DNA of 64,000 bases. It comes from Dehalobacterium sp040766325. Lineage in GTDB: Bacteria; Bacillota; Dehalobacteriia; Dehalobacteriales; Dehalobacteriaceae. The stretch is from NCBI GenBank assembly GCA_040766325.1, contig JAXGQR010000004.1, positions 62,001 to 126,000 on the forward strand, given 5' to 3'. The translations under genes and the position numbers were made by a program. The notes beneath the pieces are model-generated. The model worked only from the letters and a program-made list of their open reading frames with translations. It searched no databases and had not been told where the DNA came from. Positions 18,075-27,085 of this stretch are shown here, piece by piece (the first letter of the stretch is position 1; the number at the start of each line of letters is the position of its first letter).

Positions 18075-19190
18075 TTATTCCAAATAGTCCTTCAGCTTCT
18101 TGCTGCGGCTTGGATGGCGCAGTTTTCTTAATGCTTTGGCTTCTATCTGACGAATACGTTCTCTGGTGACACCAAATACCTGACCAACTTCCTCTAAGGT
18201 TCGAGAACGACCGTCCTCCAAACCGAAGCGCAATTGTAATACCTTTTTCTCCCGATTGGTCAAAGTCTCTAAGACCTCTTCCAGCTGTGCCTTTAGCAAC
18301 ATAAATGAGGCTGCCTCCGCAGGTGCCGGAGCATCTTCATCCTCAATAAAATCCCCCAAATGGCTGTCTTCCTCTTCTCCAATCGGAGTTTCCAAAGAGA
18401 CAGGCTCCTGGGCAATTTTCATAATTTCCCGCACCCGTTCTACAGGTATATCCATTTCCTTGGCAATCTCTTCAGGTGTTGCTTCCCTTCCTAATTCTTG
18501 AAGCAATTGGCGCGATACTCTGATTAATTTATTAATAGTTTCTACCATATGCACAGGAATTCTGATGGTACGAGCCTGGTCGGCAATAGCTCGCGTAATC
18601 GCCTGGCGAATCCACCAGGTAGCATAGGTACTGAATTTAAATCCTTTTTGATAATCAAACTTCTCTACAGCCTTAATGAGACCTAAATTTCCTTCCTGGA
18701 TCAAATCCAAGAAAAGCATGCCTCTGCCTACGTATCTTTTAGCAATGCTGACTACTAGACGAAGATTTGCTTCTGCCAAGCGTCTTTTCGCTTCCTCATC
18801 TCCCGCTTCCATTCTTTTAGCAAGTGCTATTTCTTCTTCCGCGGTTAATAAAGGCACACGACCGATTTCTTTTAAATACATGCGTACAGGATCGTCTATA
18901 GCTACACCTTCAGGAATGGATAAATCCAATTCGTGTTCTTCTTCGGGGGTAGAAGCATCAACATCTTCATTTTCATTTGTACTTTCCAATGGTTCCAGAT
19001 TTGCACCGGATCCGGAAGTAACGATGATTCCTTCTTGACTTAAGTGCTCATATATATCATCCATTTGATCTGGAGATAAATCAAGTTCACTTAACATCTC
19101 AATAATTTCCGTATAAGTTAAAGTACCCTTTTGTTTCCCTGTTTCCATCAATTTTTTTACTGCGTCAAATTTTACTTGATTCGGCTTCAT
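18075..19190 (-). CDS. rpoD: RNA polymerase primary sigma factor SigA
   Basis: A 371-residue group 1 sigma-70. An N-terminal region 1.1 is followed by an acidic linker, DPVRMYLKEIGRVPLL (region 1.2), RLVVSIAKRYVGRGMLFLDLIQEGN and TYATWWIRQAITRAI (regions 2.3-2.4), IRIPVHM (region 3) and RTLEEVGQVFGVTRERIRQIEAKALRKLRHP (region 4.2). The size is typical for Firmicutes. It lies 26 bases downstream of dnaG in the conserved macromolecular synthesis arrangement. Confidence 0.97.
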   Translation of the reverse strand: MKPNQVKFDAVKKLMETGKQKGTLTYTEIIEMLSELDLSPDQMDDIYEHLSQEGIIVTSGSGANLEPLESTNENEDVDASTPEEEHELDLSIPEGVAIDDPVRMYLKEIGRVPLLTAEEEIALAKRMEAGDEEAKRRLAEANLRLVVSIAKRYVGRGMLFLDLIQEGNLGLIKAVEKFDYQKGFKFSTYATWWIRQAITRAIADQARTIRIPVHMVETINKLIRVSRQLLQELGREATPEEIAKEMDIPVERVREIMKIAQEPVSLETPIGEEEDSHLGDFIEDEDAPAPAEAASFMLLKAQLEEVLETLTNREKKVLQLRFGLEDGRSRTLEEVGQVFGVTRERIRQIEAKALRKLRHPSRSKKLKDYLE

Positions 19191-19216
19191 TATGTCCCCC
19201 CTTCCAATAGTAAAAA

Positions 19217-21040
19217 TTATCCTTTTAATTTCTGCATTTCTTGTTGTAACAGATTTAATTCCGGCAACATGGCCATAATATCTTCGGTCATATTTTGTTG
19301 CTCATAGGAACTAATTGCTTCTTGAATTTCCTGAATGCGTTCTTTTAAGCGATAATAGCGGATGGTTTTTATATAATCTCGTACTAATAAACTTTTATTA
19401 ATATTTTCCGAGTAATCTTCCATAAATAATGGTGAAAGGAATTGCTTTAAATCTTCTTCATGGACACTTTCAATCAAAGTCACAGGTAACCAATCAAATT
19501 CCGCATATATTTTCTTGATGTATTTTAAAATCCTAATTATTTTCTCATCCAGCGAGAAGTTTAAGCCTAGAGTGTCTTCCACATAATCAAAAATCTTACG
19601 ATTCTCAATCATTAGCTTCAACAAGTTTTGTTCCGCTAAAATTAGCGCATTATGTTTGTTGCTCAGAGCAAGATTTTCTTCAAAACCTGGTGCATTGTTA
19701 GTATGCTTTCCCTTGCTAAAATTATCCTTATTAAATGCCACTCTTTTACTTTGTCGCAAATCTGCATAAATGGATTCGTGGGAGATATTTAAAGCACTTG
19801 CGACGAGCTTAATATATTGGTCTTTTTCCACCTGGCTTTTTATTTTTGCCAGGTCAGGCAGCAATTCCCGAACCACATGAGCTTTACCTTCAATCGTTTG
19901 AATATTATATTTTTCCATTGCCAACTGCAACTTATACTCCACGAGGCTTAAAGATTGTTCTTCCGCAAGTTTTACCCAGGCTTGGTAATCATAGTGATGT
20001 AAAAAATCATCCGGATCCATGCCCTGAGGGAGTTTCATGACCCTTACCCGGATATCCAGATTGTGCAGTATATCCAATCCGCGATAGGTAGCCTGCACTC
20101 CGGCTGGATCTGCATCATAGGAGATTAAAACATTAGCAGAATAGCGCTTTAATAATTTTCCTTGTTCCGGGGTCAGGGATGTTCCCAAGGAAGCAACGGC
20201 ATTTTTAATGCCGTATTGATGAGCGGCAAGCACATCCATATAACCTTCCATCAGCACTGCTTCATCTTTTTGTCGAATCATCCCGGCGGCATTGCTCAAT
20301 CCGTAAAGATTTCGCGACTTGTTAAAGATGGGGGTTTCCGAGGAATTAAGATATTTCGGTAACTCATCATGGAACGCCCGACCACCAAAAGCAATAACTT
20401 TGCCCTTAAAATCTTGGATAGGAAACATAATTCGATTGCGAAATTTATCATAATATGTGCCACGGGCACTTTTTGCGGCCAATCCGGCCTTTTCCATCTC
20501 CCTTTCTTGAAATCCCTGAGCTAATAGATGCTTAATTAAATAGTCCCATGCTTTTGGAGCAAATCCCAGACGAAACTCTTTTATCACTTCCAGGCTGATG
20601 CCTCTTTTTTTTAAATAATTCAAAGGTTCTTCAGCCATTTTAGCGTTTAGCAAAAGATGATGATAATAATCTGCAGCTGCTTCATGCATCGTTGTCAATC
20701 GGATTTTTTCAGATTGATCCACACTATTCCGACTCTTGGGAGAACTATCCGGGATCACAATACCGGCTTTTTCCGCCAACTTCGTGGCAGCCTCCGGCAA
20801 GGTTAAATTCTCCTGTTCCATAATAAAATTAATGATACTGCCTCCCTTATGGCAGCCAAAACAATAAAAAATTTGTTTATCGGGAGAAACGGAAAAAGAT
20901 GGTGTATCTTCTATATGAAAGGGACATAACCCGACATAATTCTTGCCTTGTCTTTTTAAACTGACATAATCGGAAATTACCTCTACAATATCAGTTTTTT
21001 CGCGTATTTCCTCGATAATTTCCGGCGGTACAAATCTCAT
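19217..21040 (-). CDS. dnaG: DNA primase DnaG
   Basis: A protein of about 607 residues. The N-terminal zinc-binding domain has CPFHIEDTPSFSVSPDKQIFYCFGC, the TOPRIM core has LMEGYMDV and SYDADPAG, and a C-terminal helicase-binding domain follows. It makes RNA primers for replication. I start it at the ATG at 21040 (MRFVPPEII), which has AGGTGG nine bases upstream, rather than at the GTG at 21058. It leads the dnaG-rpoD pair. Confidence 0.96.
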   Translation of the reverse strand: MRFVPPEIIEEIREKTDIVEVISDYVSLKRQGKNYVGLCPFHIEDTPSFSVSPDKQIFYCFGCHKGGSIINFIMEQENLTLPEAATKLAEKAGIVIPDSSPKSRNSVDQSEKIRLTTMHEAAADYYHHLLLNAKMAEEPLNYLKKRGISLEVIKEFRLGFAPKAWDYLIKHLLAQGFQEREMEKAGLAAKSARGTYYDKFRNRIMFPIQDFKGKVIAFGGRAFHDELPKYLNSSETPIFNKSRNLYGLSNAAGMIRQKDEAVLMEGYMDVLAAHQYGIKNAVASLGTSLTPEQGKLLKRYSANVLISYDADPAGVQATYRGLDILHNLDIRVRVMKLPQGMDPDDFLHHYDYQAWVKLAEEQSLSLVEYKLQLAMEKYNIQTIEGKAHVVRELLPDLAKIKSQVEKDQYIKLVASALNISHESIYADLRQSKRVAFNKDNFSKGKHTNNAPGFEENLALSNKHNALILAEQNLLKLMIENRKIFDYVEDTLGLNFSLDEKIIRILKYIKKIYAEFDWLPVTLIESVHEEDLKQFLSPLFMEDYSENINKSLLVRDYIKTIRYYRLKERIQEIQEAISSYEQQNMTEDIMAMLPELNLLQQEMQKLKG

Positions 21041-21220
21041 TCTCCTGCACCACCTCACTTGATTGTTACCTAGATTGTACTAAGATTGTACTAAAAATGA
21101 TCATGTGCTATCTTTCGCCGTTTTTCCGCTTTTTCCTTCTTTTTTGATGTAGAGAATATTGTGCTTTTATAGATTCTACTATTATCATAAAATAGCTTAT
21201 AAAAGGATAATTTATCTAGA

Positions 21221-21652
21221 TCATTCTAACAATTGCAGCAAGGACTTCAAAAAATTATTTTGATCCTCGCGGGAGAAAGCAGACGGTCCTTTTGTTTTAA
21301 CGCCTCCTCTACGAAGCTTGGAGGAAATATGACGCTGCATTAATAGACTATTAATATTCTCCTTTGTAAAAATCAAACCTCGGGGAGATAGAGCCCGCCC
21401 TTTTCGTCCTAGAACCAGAGCTGCTAAACCGTAGTCCTGGGTTACCACAATATCCTGATCTTCTACGCGATTAGCGATCACATAATCTGCGGCATCCTGT
21501 CCCGTATCCGTCACAATCACCTTTATGCCCGGTACTTCCGCGATATGATGATTAAATGAAGCGATCATTTCCACAGGGACATTTTTTTCTCTTCCTACTG
21601 AAATTACGACTTCTTTCACCGGACAAGCATCAGCATCAACTAAAATTTTCAC
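21221..21652 (-). CDS. YaiI/YqxD family protein (DUF188)
   Basis: A 143-residue protein beginning at a GTG (21652) preceded by AAGGAGGG at five bases. It has the family's opening ILVDADACPVK, then DTGQDAADYVI and VTQDYGLAALVL. These match the PIN-like/NYN-like nuclease fold proposed for DUF188, with conserved acidic residues. No activity is demonstrated for the family as far as I know. The in-frame coding upstream to 21748 lacks a better start. Confidence 0.85.
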   Translation of the reverse strand: MKILVDADACPVKEVVISVGREKNVPVEMIASFNHHIAEVPGIKVIVTDTGQDAADYVIANRVEDQDIVVTQDYGLAALVLGRKGRALSPRGLIFTKENINSLLMQRHISSKLRRGGVKTKGPSAFSREDQNNFLKSLLQLLE

Positions 21653-21983
21653 CGAAACCCTCCTTCGAAACATATTGTATTCGCGTTTTTTTACGTAATT
21701 CCTGCTATCATTTCGAAAAAAGAGGGTTTTTTTAGTATTTCCCCCCATATGGTAATTTATACCTTAAAACTGTGGTGCGCTAACCTTTGTACAACCTAAA
21801 TAAAAAAATAATAAGTGCATTTTTTGTATAAGAAGAATAAGTACGGGGATAATAAAGACAGAAGGAAGATCATAAACCCTGCCGCGTAGTTCGTCGCTAT
21901 TCGGATAGTCTGACCAACGAAGAGGTTTATAATTCTTCCTTCTATTCTTTTAATCAATATTTATACCTGACAATTTTATTCAA
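21653..21983. other. 331-base gene-free stretch with a structured element
   Basis: Between the DUF188 gene and dgt. It contains the nested inverted repeat at 21860-21943, which is listed separately. I found no other convincing gene or promoter in it. Confidence 0.6.
21860..21943 (-). other. Nested hairpin element, possible dgt terminator or structured RNA
   Basis: Outer arms AGAAGGAAGA..ATAAACC and GGTTTAT..TTCTTCCTTCT pair, with a two-base internal loop. Inside are TTCGT/ACGAA and a small CTAT-TCGG-ATAG hairpin. The minus strand tail (TGTCTTTATT) is only weakly U-rich. It lies 40 bases past the dgt stop codon. It does not match a riboswitch class I know. Confidence 0.5.
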
Positions 21984-22976
21984 TTATTCCATGCGAAAGC
22001 CGCCGGGCACAAAAATTTCGTTAAACTGAGCAATAGCATAACGATCCGTCATGCCTGCCACATAATCACAAACCTGAACTTCATGTTCATCTCCGGACCG
22101 GTACTCTTGGGGTAGCACCTCAGGATGCTTTAAGTAATAGGAAAAGAGAATTTTTAGCATATCCTTAGCTTTTGTTTCTTCCCATTTGGCTTTTGATCCG
22201 ATATAGACCCGTTTGAATAAGAAACTTCTCAGTTCATCCATAGCCGACTTAATCTCACTGCTCATCCCAATTTCTTCACGATTGATACTACATTTAATTA
22301 AATCCTTGACCATAGTATTTATTCGTTCACTATGGCGGGAGCCTAAAACCTTAAGGCAGGAAAATGGCAAGTCACTTTTGGAGATAATTTTCCCTTGGAT
22401 GGCGTCATCAATATCATGATTAATATAAGCAATGCGATCAGCGATTTTGACCACTTGGCCTTCTAATGTTGCCGGTTTCATAGGCCCGGTATGATGTAAA
22501 ATACCGTCTCTTACCTCCCAAGTAAGATTTAGTCCTCTTCCCCCTTCAATCTTTTCAACGATACGCAAACTTTGATGATTATGACGGAATCCGTCCTTCA
22601 TCATCTCATCCAAAGCTTCTTCCCCAGCATGGCCAAAGGGCGTGTGGCCTAGGTCATGACCCAAGGCAATAGCTTCTGTCAGATCCTCATTTAAGCATAA
22701 AGCCCGCGCTACTGTACGGGCAATTTGTGCCACCTCCAAGGTATGAGTAAGGCGGGTGCGAAAATGATCCCCTTCAGGAGCAATGAAAACTTGGGTCTTT
22801 AATTTCAAGCGGCGAAAGGCTTTGGAATGAATAATTCGATCTCGATCTCTTTGAAAAGCAGTACGTACCTGACATTCCTCCTCAGGTGTTTTACGGCCAA
22901 GGGTCATCTTACTTTTCTGAGCGTATACGGATAAGTTTTTTAATTCCCAATTTTCCGTCTGTTCACGAAATAACAT
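21984..22976 (-). CDS. dgt: dGTP triphosphohydrolase-like HD protein
   Basis: A 330-residue HD-domain dNTP triphosphohydrolase that releases tripolyphosphate from dGTP or related dNTPs. Motifs are RDRDRIIHSKAFRRLKLKTQVF, TRLTHTLEVAQIARTVAR (H), and ALGHDLGHTPFGHAGE (HD), with a later RIAYINHDIDDA. I start it at the ATG at 22976, which has GAGGTGG eight bases upstream; in-frame coding to 23156 overlaps the binding-protein gene. It follows the thiamine-precursor operon and may be read through from it. Confidence 0.88.
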   Translation of the reverse strand: MLFREQTENWELKNLSVYAQKSKMTLGRKTPEEECQVRTAFQRDRDRIIHSKAFRRLKLKTQVFIAPEGDHFRTRLTHTLEVAQIARTVARALCLNEDLTEAIALGHDLGHTPFGHAGEEALDEMMKDGFRHNHQSLRIVEKIEGGRGLNLTWEVRDGILHHTGPMKPATLEGQVVKIADRIAYINHDIDDAIQGKIISKSDLPFSCLKVLGSRHSERINTMVKDLIKCSINREEIGMSSEIKSAMDELRSFLFKRVYIGSKAKWEETKAKDMLKILFSYYLKHPEVLPQEYRSGDEHEVQVCDYVAGMTDRYAIAQFNEIFVPGGFRME

Positions 22977-23142
22977 CACTTGATCCACCTCTTGATCAAA
23001 GGCTTTATCAGGAACATCCCGGCAAAAAGGGATGATAGAGTCAGGTTGCTCCTTATATATAGAATACGTGAAAAGAACAAAAGTTCCTGCTAAAATCGGA
23101 AAAAAACTTGGTGCCTCAGAAATTTTTCTCTCACATGAGCTC

Positions 23143-24165
23143 TTAATTAATCTCAACCATTACATCTGAAACCTCGATTATCCGGTCAAGCAAGCCCTCT
23201 TGGTAAAGCCATTCAATATTTTCCTGCCACACCGTTTCAGATTGAGATAAGAAAGGAGCATCTGCCGATGCCATTAAGGGAAGAAGGATTTCCAGACTTT
23301 TTCTCTCCACCGCTTCCGACAAAGGAAAATTTTCTTCATTTTGATGATTTAGGAGCATCGTCAGAGACTCCTCCGGCTGTTCCTGCATATCCTTAAAGCC
23401 CTTTTTACACGCGCGCATAAAGGAATTTAGCATTTCCTGATCATGGGTAATGGTTGCATCGCCGGCCAGAAAGACCGCCTCATAAAAACTGGGCACACCA
23501 TATTCATCCAGCATAAACCAATTTACTTCAAAACCTTCTTCTTCTAATAAAGGTACCTCATGGTTTATCAAGCACCCAATGGTTGCATCGACATTTTTCG
23601 TGGTCATCGAAGACATTAAATCAAACCCTACGTCAATCATGGTCACATCACTAAAATCAGCACCCACATGATTCATAATACTTTTTATCAAGGCTTCACT
23701 TATTTCCGTCCCTGCATAACCGATGGTTTTACCTACTAAATCCCCCGGCGAGATAATTCCTTGTTCTTTTAGGGAGAGTACAATATTTAAAGGTGATTGT
23801 ACCACTGCACCAATGGATTTTACCGGTACATTCTGATTAGCCCGCGCGATGATAATATCTTGTAAATAATACAGGCCTATTTCAGCTTGATTTGCCGCGA
23901 CCAAAGATAAAGCATCATTGGTGTTGGTGGGAAAGTGCACATTCACCTTAAGTCCTTCCTCAGCAAAATATCCTTTATCCATAGCTACATATAAAAAAGT
24001 ATGCAAGGCGTTGGGATACCAGTCCAAAACCACATCTATTTCCCTGAGTTGATGCTCCTCTTTTAATTGGTCTTCCGGTAGTTGAGCGGCATCATTTGTC
24101 CCGCAACCAACCCCTAATAAGATTAAAACCAACAACATCATAACTAAGATTCCTGTTTTTTTCAT
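23143..24165 (-). CDS. thiY: Thiamine-precursor ABC transporter binding lipoprotein (ThiY-like)
   Basis: A 340-residue NMT1/THI5-like binding protein with lipobox GVGC at about residues 18-21. The opening VDVVLDWYPNALHTFLYVAMDKGYF is characteristic of ThiY-type proteins that bind formyl-aminopyrimidine or hydroxymethylpyrimidine. Being downstream of a TPP riboswitch and beside tenA supports that ligand class. It is the fourth gene of the tenA-thiZ-thiX-thiY operon. Confidence 0.88.
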   Translation of the reverse strand: MKKTGILVMMLLVLILLGVGCGTNDAAQLPEDQLKEEHQLREIDVVLDWYPNALHTFLYVAMDKGYFAEEGLKVNVHFPTNTNDALSLVAANQAEIGLYYLQDIIIARANQNVPVKSIGAVVQSPLNIVLSLKEQGIISPGDLVGKTIGYAGTEISEALIKSIMNHVGADFSDVTMIDVGFDLMSSMTTKNVDATIGCLINHEVPLLEEEGFEVNWFMLDEYGVPSFYEAVFLAGDATITHDQEMLNSFMRACKKGFKDMQEQPEESLTMLLNHQNEENFPLSEAVERKSLEILLPLMASADAPFLSQSETVWQENIEWLYQEGLLDRIIEVSDVMVEIN

Positions 24166-24196
24166 TTTTGCTGCCCCCTTATTTCTTGTTCTCCAT

Positions 24197-24949
24197 TTAA
24201 ATTTCTTTTTGCCAACGAATTGCGATCTTCTCCACTATAGCCACTAATCCCACGAGAATCATAGCCACAAAGGATAAGATAATAATGGGAGCAAAGACAC
24301 CTGCCCCGTCTAACTGAGACATCATCCGACGACTGAAATAACCAAGACCGCTTTTGGCCCCCAGCCATTCCCCGATGGCGGCCCCAATAATACTTAAAGG
24401 AATGGCCATTTTAATTGCTGAGAAGAATGCAGGTAAAGCCGTGGGGATCTTTAACTTGATAAAAACTTCTTTTTTTCCGGCTCCATAGGTGTAGAGTAAT
24501 TCTTCCATTTCCGTTTTTGATGCTTTCAAACCGTCAAAAACCGTTATCGTAATGGGGAAAAATGTAAATAATACAGTCACTAATACCTTACTCCAAATAC
24601 TATAACCAAACCACAGCACAAAAAGAGGTGCAATGGCAGGGGTAGGAATGGTCTGGGATGCAATAATTACCGGGTATAAAGCCTTTTCCACCATAGGGTT
24701 CAAATCCATCACCACCGCCAAAAAGAGGCCTAAAACTAGAGAGATCAACAGCCCCAATCCGGTCACCTGCATGGTTGCCGGCAAGTGAGCACCAAAAAGA
24801 ACCTCTCTCAGCTCCCAAATTTTTTCCATAATCTGCATAGGGCTGGGAATAATATAGGCAGCATTTACCCTCATGGCACCGATTTGCCAAACTACGAAAA
24901 GTACCACAACAAAGATTAAAGATACCAGATATCCTTTCTGTGTTTTCAT
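24197..24949 (-). CDS. thiX: Thiamine-precursor ABC transporter permease (ThiX-like)
   Basis: A 250-residue BPD_transp_1 permease with about six membrane segments and the EAA-type loop GAGKKEVFIKLKIPTALPAFFSA. Its ATG overlaps the stop codon of the ATPase gene. The riboswitch context gives the substrate class. Confidence 0.88.
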   Translation of the reverse strand: MKTQKGYLVSLIFVVVLFVVWQIGAMRVNAAYIIPSPMQIMEKIWELREVLFGAHLPATMQVTGLGLLISLVLGLFLAVVMDLNPMVEKALYPVIIASQTIPTPAIAPLFVLWFGYSIWSKVLVTVLFTFFPITITVFDGLKASKTEMEELLYTYGAGKKEVFIKLKIPTALPAFFSAIKMAIPLSIIGAAIGEWLGAKSGLGYFSRRMMSQLDGAGVFAPIIILSFVAMILVGLVAIVEKIAIRWQKEI

Positions 24950-25701
24950 CAGGAAACTACCTGCTTTCTCAACAAATCCATGAGATATTTTTTTAGTTCT
25001 GCAATCTGGGGCATATTCAGACAGGCACGGGAACGGGTCTTAGACAATGGGACCTCGATCCTCTCCAAAGTACGAATGGGCTTTTCACGCACGATAAAGA
25101 TAGTTTGCGACAAAAAAATGGCCTCTTCTATATCATGGGTGATAAACAGGATGGTTTTTTGCAGCTGCTGCCACTCAGATAACAACCACTCCTGCATGTC
25201 CAGCTTTGTTAAAAAATCCAGTGCCGTGAAAGGCTCGTCCAAGAGCAGCAATTCAGAATCCGTCAGAATAGTGCGTCCAAAAGCGACACGCTGACGCATC
25301 CCTCCGGACAATTCCTTAGGGTATTTATTGCCATAACCTTTAAGGCCGATTTCTTCCAGTACCTGATCTCTTTTTCTCTCCCGCTCCGACCTGGTTAAAC
25401 CTTGCAACTCCATAGGCAGTTCCAGGTTTTGTCCAATGGTTCTCCAAGGAAAAAGCAGGTCCTTTTGGGGCATATAGCCTACATAGTTTTTCTGGCCGCT
25501 GATGTTTTTCCTTCCGACCAGAATCGTTCCTGACTTGGGTTGCAGCAACTGAGTAATCAGACGAAAAACAGTACTTTTGCCGCAACCGCTAACCCCGATT
25601 AGAGAGGCAAATTCTCCCGGGGCAATATGAAAAGACAAATCATCGATAATATTAAAATCCTCTGTAGGATATTGAAAGCTTACCTTATTAAAAACCAGCA
25701 T
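24949..25701 (-). CDS. thiZ: Thiamine-precursor ABC transporter ATPase (ThiZ-like)
   Basis: A 250-residue ATPase with Walker A GVSGCGKST, signature LSGGMRQR, Walker B LLLDEP and switch FITHDIEEA. I start it at the ATG at 25701 (MLVFNKVSFQYP), seven bases after GGAG and one base after the tenA stop. Codons upstream to 25746 overlap tenA and are unlikely to be used. Confidence 0.88.
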   Translation of the reverse strand: MLVFNKVSFQYPTEDFNIIDDLSFHIAPGEFASLIGVSGCGKSTVFRLITQLLQPKSGTILVGRKNISGQKNYVGYMPQKDLLFPWRTIGQNLELPMELQGLTRSERERKRDQVLEEIGLKGYGNKYPKELSGGMRQRVAFGRTILTDSELLLLDEPFTALDFLTKLDMQEWLLSEWQQLQKTILFITHDIEEAIFLSQTIFIVREKPIRTLERIEVPLSKTRSRACLNMPQIAELKKYLMDLLRKQVVS

Positions 25702-25702
25702 G

Positions 25703-26386
25703 TTATTTCTCCATATTCCACGCCATGTCCCAGAACATTTTCTCAAAAATACTACAATTTACAAAAACATCAATCAAGTTTTGAATTTGCTCCTCATCAT
25801 AGTCACGAGTTAAGGAGTTCATCATCTCCAATAAGGAATCATTAGTGCCGACAAATGCTTCCGAGGTATAGCCCCGAACCCATTCACCAAAGAACTCATG
25901 GTCTAGGGATTGGGGATTTGATGACGCAATCCGCCTGCCTATTTCTGCATAACTCCACGAACAAGAAAGGATGGCCGTAATAATATCAACAACTCCCCCT
26001 TGAAAACCTAGAGACAACATGTAATTGGTATAGGATTCATTAGTGATCGCTTTCCGCGCGTGAACTATCTCATCCTCCAATATACCCAGACGCTTCATAT
26101 ATCCTTGATGAATCTTCATTTCCCCGTTGAGAATCTGATCCACATTATCAGCAAAAAAACGCATCAGCCGAGGATCCTTGGCCTTTACTAGGCCTAGAGC
26201 AAAAACCTTGGCATAATCATAAAGATATAGATAATCCTGTACCATGTAATAACGGAAACGGTCCAGGGACAGGTCACCCCTCTTGATACCCTGGATAAAA
26301 GGGTGTTGATGGTAGGACTCCCAGATTTCTTGCACACTTTCATACAAACGATCAGATACCGCTATTGGTTGTTGATTATTAGTCAA
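25703..26386 (-). CDS. tenA: Aminopyrimidine aminohydrolase / thiaminase II
   Basis: A TenA/THI-4 family enzyme of about 227 residues. It hydrolyses aminomethylpyrimidine from degraded thiamine to hydroxymethylpyrimidine (salvage). Visible features are HPFIQGIKRGDLSLDRFRYYMVQDYLYL near the N terminus, the catalytic Cys in LSCSWSYAEIGRR, and GEWVRGYTSEAF with the active-site Tyr/Glu region. The TTG at 26386 sits eight bases after GGAG; a GTG at 26395 is possible but would nearly touch that site. It is the first gene after the TPP riboswitch. Confidence 0.9.
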   Translation of the reverse strand: MTNNQQPIAVSDRLYESVQEIWESYHQHPFIQGIKRGDLSLDRFRYYMVQDYLYLYDYAKVFALGLVKAKDPRLMRFFADNVDQILNGEMKIHQGYMKRLGILEDEIVHARKAITNESYTNYMLSLGFQGGVVDIITAILSCSWSYAEIGRRIASSNPQSLDHEFFGEWVRGYTSEAFVGTNDSLLEMMNSLTRDYDEEQIQNLIDVFVNCSIFEKMFWDMAWNMEK

Positions 26387-26422
26387 TTTTCTCACTCCGT
26401 TTTCGTTTTAGTAAAGAAAAAA

Positions 26423-26440
26423 TTTAGAGACCCCTCTAAA
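26423..26440 (-). terminator. Second terminator in the tenA leader
   Basis: The perfect seven-base stem TTTAGAG-GGGT-CTCTAAA is followed immediately by TTTTTTC on the minus strand. It lies 10 bases past the first riboswitch terminator and before tenA. Confidence 0.7.
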
Positions 26441-26450
26441 GAAGAGAAAA

Positions 26451-26476
26451 GGGATACGCCTTCATTGGCATATCCC
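26451..26476 (-). terminator. TPP riboswitch expression-platform terminator
   Basis: GGGATATGCC / GGCGTATCCC with a six-base loop, followed by TTTTCTCTTC on the minus strand. It would stop transcription ahead of tenA when TPP is bound. Confidence 0.85.
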
Positions 26477-26500
26477 CAAACAAACAAAAAATTTGTTCGC

Positions 26501-26579
26501 ATCCCTACGTTGGCATTATCCAAATCAGGTAAGGTCGAAGATTTTCATCTTCCTCTCAGCCTCTTCCAGAAGCTCCCTT
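26501..26579 (-). ncRNA. TPP riboswitch (THI element)
   Basis: The minus strand carries the conserved core: GGGAGC, GGCTGAGAGG, then GACCTTACCTGATTTGGATA and ATGCCAACGTAGGGA. This is the thiamine pyrophosphate aptamer, with P2/P4 arms closed by GGGA at both ends. It precedes two terminators and the tenA-thiZXY operon, so high TPP should switch the salvage and uptake genes off. Confidence 0.96.
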
Positions 26580-26593
26580 GCTCTTTTTATATT

Positions 26594-26622
26594 AGACTAT
26601 CATATTTATTTACACCTGTCAA
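26594..26622 (-). promoter_or_regulatory. Promoter of the TPP-riboswitch operon, inside the zur 3' end
   Basis: On the minus strand TTGACA (26617-26622), 17 bases and TAGTCT (26594-26599). The -35 box lies within the last codons of the Zur-type gene. The -10 box is a poor match, so activity is likely but not certain. Confidence 0.5.
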
Positions 26623-27070
26623 TTTCTTTGATGCGCTGCTTACCGTTACGATATTCACACTCAAAGCAAAACCCATACAATTCTATTTTATGGTCGGTTA
26701 CGGTAAACCCTTCTTTTTTCCCCAAGGTTTCGCCCAAACAATTTAAAGGGCAATCAGACAGGGGAATTACCTTGTGACATCCCAGACAGATTAAATTATG
26801 GGTATGGGGATCGTTCTGCAAACGATATTGTACCTTATCCTCAAAAAGGCCTGATTTAACCACATAACCCGCATCCACCAAGGTTTTAAGATTACGGTAT
26901 ACTGTTGCCAGGCTGGATACATTGTTTTTCGCCTGAATCCTTAAATAAATTTCTTCCGCTGTTAAAGGGTGTTCCGATTCATCTAATATGGTAAGAATCG
27001 CTCGGCGCTGCTTCGTAATCTTATACCCCTGAGCAATAAACTCACGGGAAATCAATTCAACTCGATCCAT
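26606..27070 (-). CDS. zur: Fur-family metalloregulator, probably Zur
   Basis: A 154-residue Fur-family repressor. The winged helix includes YKITKQRRAILTILDESEHPLTAEEIY and SLATVYRNLKTL. The dimerisation domain has the HTHNLIC metal region and two structural zinc pairs, CLGC and CFEC. It is the last gene of the zinc ABC operon, downstream of a Fur/Zur-type operator at 29712-29726, so autoregulation with the transporter is likely. Zinc rather than iron specificity is inferred from context. Confidence 0.85.
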   Translation of the reverse strand: MDRVELISREFIAQGYKITKQRRAILTILDESEHPLTAEEIYLRIQAKNNVSSLATVYRNLKTLVDAGYVVKSGLFEDKVQYRLQNDPHTHNLICLGCHKVIPLSDCPLNCLGETLGKKEGFTVTDHKIELYGFCFECEYRNGKQRIKEIDRCK

Positions 27071-27085
27071 AAATCTCTCCCCCTC

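Noticed and set aside
22977..23156. 60-residue N-terminal extension of the dGTPase
   Set aside because: It overlaps the binding-protein gene and lacks family similarity; the ATG at 22976 has a strong ribosome-binding site.
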